Origin: Kiloniellales bacterium
GTDB lineage: Bacteria > Pseudomonadota > Alphaproteobacteria > Kiloniellales > JAKSDN01
Length of the DNA: 6,533 bases
Direction: 5' to 3'
Assembly (NCBI GenBank): GCA_022360075.1
Contig: JAKSDN010000408.1
Coordinates: 1-6,533, forward strand
A model generated the notes under the pieces. The model searched no databases. It was not told where the DNA came from and saw only the letters and a program-made list of their open reading frames with translations. Made by a program: the position numbers and the translations under genes. The first letter of the stretch is position 1, and the number at the start of each line of letters is the position of its first letter. Below are positions 5,008 through 6,533 of the stretch, piece by piece.

Positions 5008-6533
5008 ATGGCCGAGGACCATGCGGAGGATCGCGTCTCGGACGCGTCCATCTGCTCCTTTCTGTTGAAGGGTCTGGATGCTCTCCGAGTCGGAGTCTGC
5101 GTTTTCGATCAGGACGACATCCTGATCTATCATAACGAGCATTTCAGGTTCATTTTTCAGACCATTAGTGATCCTTCGCAGTGCATCGGCCTGTCTTACG
5201 TGGCGCTGCTGCGACGGCTGATCGACAACGGTGAGATTGCCGGCCGCCAGGTGCTGGACGACCCGGAGGCCTGGATCGCCGACCGGCTTCGGTCGCGCTG
5301 CGACCCCACGGCGAAGCCGGTCACCGAGCGGCTGACCGACGGGCGCTGGATCCAGGTCAAGGAGCGCTCGATCCCGGGCATGGGCGTCATCGGCCTCTGG
5401 GAGGACGTCACCGAGACCTGGACGCAGCGTTACCGGCTCGAGGAAGTCGCCGAGTCGGTGGCGGACGGGCTCGCCGTCTGGGACCAATCCGATCGCCTGT
5501 CCCTGCACAACAGCGGCTTCTCCAAGCTCTTCAAGGGCACGAGAGGGCTCGAGCTGGGCCGGCGCTTCGAAGATCTGCTGCAATCGCTGGTCGAGGCCGG
5601 CATGCTTCACGTCGAAGACGACCCCGAGGTCCGGCTCGATGCCTGGCGCTATAGCCATCGCCGGCCGGCGGGGCGCGCGGTCGTCCGCCATCGCAGCGGG
5701 CGCTGGTATCTGATCAAGGAACGCCGGATCAAGGACGGCGGCGTGGCATCGGTCCTCGTCGACATCACGGATCTCAAGTCGCGCGAGGAGGCCCTCGTTC
5801 TGCGCGGCAAGTCCCTCGAGCGTACGGTCGACGAACTGGAGATGGTGCAGTCCAAGCTCGAGCAGCAGGGCTCGGACCTGGTGACCCTGGCCGAGGAACT
5901 GGCGCTCGCGAAGCAGGAGGTCGAGCAGGCCGACGCCAGCAAGACGCAGTTCCTGCGCACGATCAGCCACGAGCTGCGCACCCCTCTGAACGCCATCATC
6001 GGCTTCTCCGAGGTGCTCAAGGACGAGATCCTCGGGCCCTTGGGCAATCCGCGCTACGGCGACTACGCCCAGGACATCCACGCCGGCGGCCGGCATCTGT
6101 TGGGCCTGGTGAACCAGATCCTGGACCTGTCCCGCATCGCCGCCGGACGCTACGACCTGGCCAGCATCGAGTACAACGTCGGCGGCCTCATCGAAGACGC
6201 GATCAAGCTCATGTCCGATGAGATCGAGAAGGCTCAGCTCAGCCTCAACCGCGACATCCGGGGGGACCTGCCGAGCCTGCTGGCCGACGGCCAGGCCTTC
6301 GTGCAGGTGCTCGTCAATCTTCTCTCCAACGCCGTCAAGTTCACGCCCGCAGGCGGCGAGATCGGCATCCGGGCCTATCGGGAGGACGAGTTCCTCGTGG
6401 TTTCGGTGACCGATACGGGCATCGGTATCCCGCCGGAGAAGCTGCCGCGCCTGATGCGGCCCTTCGAGCGGGTGGACAACGACTCCGACCGGCAGACCGA
6501 GGGCTTCGGCCTCGGTTTGGCGATCGCGAAGTC
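5008..6533 (+). CDS. Soluble two-PAS sensor histidine kinase, 3' end cut by the window
   Basis: Sensor kinase of a two-component system; 508 codons are visible and no stop is reached. There is no signal peptide or membrane helix, so it should sense a cytoplasmic cue. Two PAS-like domains come first. The first is about 15-135 (opening LDALRVGVCVFDQDDILIYHN, closing GLWEDVTE) and the second about 145-258 (SVADGLAVWDQSDRLSLHN, closing LVDITDLK). A coiled coil follows at about 260-311. The HisKA domain has the phospho-acceptor H321 in ISHELRTPLN, then GPLGNPRYGDYAQDIH, a wording shared with PleC/DivJ/PdhS-type and related alphaproteobacterial kinases. The ATPase domain shows the N box NLLSNAVKF (437-445, Asn441), G1 box DTGIGIP (469-475) and G2 box GFGLGLAIAK (499-508). 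All catalytic residues seen are intact. The ATG at 5008 was chosen. GTG at 4987 is an alternative, and both have weak ribosome sites. The C-terminal end, any receiver domain and the partner regulator lie outside the window. Confidence 0.92.
   Translation, partial: MAEDHAEDRVSDASICSFLLKGLDALRVGVCVFDQDDILIYHNEHFRFIFQTISDPSQCIGLSYVALLRRLIDNGEIAGRQVLDDPEAWIADRLRSRCDPTAKPVTERLTDGRWIQVKERSIPGMGVIGLWEDVTETWTQRYRLEEVAESVADGLAVWDQSDRLSLHNSGFSKLFKGTRGLELGRRFEDLLQSLVEAGMLHVEDDPEVRLDAWRYSHRRPAGRAVVRHRSGRWYLIKERRIKDGGVASVLVDITDLKSREEALVLRGKSLERTVDELEMVQSKLEQQGSDLVTLAEELALAKQEVEQADASKTQFLRTISHELRTPLNAIIGFSEVLKDEILGPLGNPRYGDYAQDIHAGGRHLLGLVNQILDLSRIAAGRYDLASIEYNVGGLIEDAIKLMSDEIEKAQLSLNRDIRGDLPSLLADGQAFVQVLVNLLSNAVKFTPAGGEIGIRAYREDEFLVVSVTDTGIGIPPEKLPRLMRPFERVDNDSDRQTEGFGLGLAIAK

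Noticed and set aside
4894..6096. A 400-codon open frame on the minus strand opposite the kinase
   Set aside because: The plus strand has an unbroken frame with full histidine kinase motifs (H, N, G1, G2). The opposite frame exists because GC-rich codons rarely give stops in antisense, and its protein shows no domain.
1..6533. Mobile element, phage, defence or CRISPR content
   Set aside because: No transposase, integrase, terminal repeats, att-like duplications or spaced repeats were seen. Composition is uniform across the window, and most genes belong to ordinary housekeeping-type families.

Overview
The window is a high-GC, densely coding bacterial chromosomal segment. It looks like an alphaproteobacterium, probably Rhodospirillales or a relative. 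This is an inference from codon use (almost all third positions G or C), from the PleC/DivJ-like wording of the histidine kinase dimerisation domain, and from the Cys-rich type of periplasmic M23 peptidase. There are no tRNA or rRNA genes, insertion sequences, CRISPR arrays, phage integrases or long repeats.

Layout from left to right. On the minus strand is an exported M23 (LytM-type) metallopeptidase (32-1060). A 155-bp divergent gap separates it from five plus-strand genes. These are an uncharacterised Trp-rich 273-aa protein (1216-2037), a LOG/TIGR00730 Rossmann-fold protein (2180-3058), a single-domain rhodanese (3149-3529), a CNT-family nucleoside transporter (3631-4887), and a soluble PAS-PAS histidine kinase (5008 onward) that runs off the right edge. 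The kinase frame is open with no stop from just after the transporter to the end of the window.

The plus-strand genes are separated by 90-142 bp, so a single tight operon is not evident. The LOG and rhodanese genes have recognisable Shine-Dalgarno sequences that favour internal starts over longer upstream ones. Two genes touch nucleosides or nucleotides: LOG proteins hydrolyse nucleoside monophosphates to base plus ribose 5-phosphate, and CNT proteins import nucleosides. A purine or pyrimidine salvage theme is possible but rests only on proximity.

I do not see a convincing new multi-gene system. The points most worth a second look are the unknown conserved-looking protein at 1216-2037, the altered nucleobase-recognition motif (G-M-I-E-A-P) in the CNT transporter, and the membrane-free two-PAS kinase whose H-box region resembles the kinases that act on DivK-type regulators.
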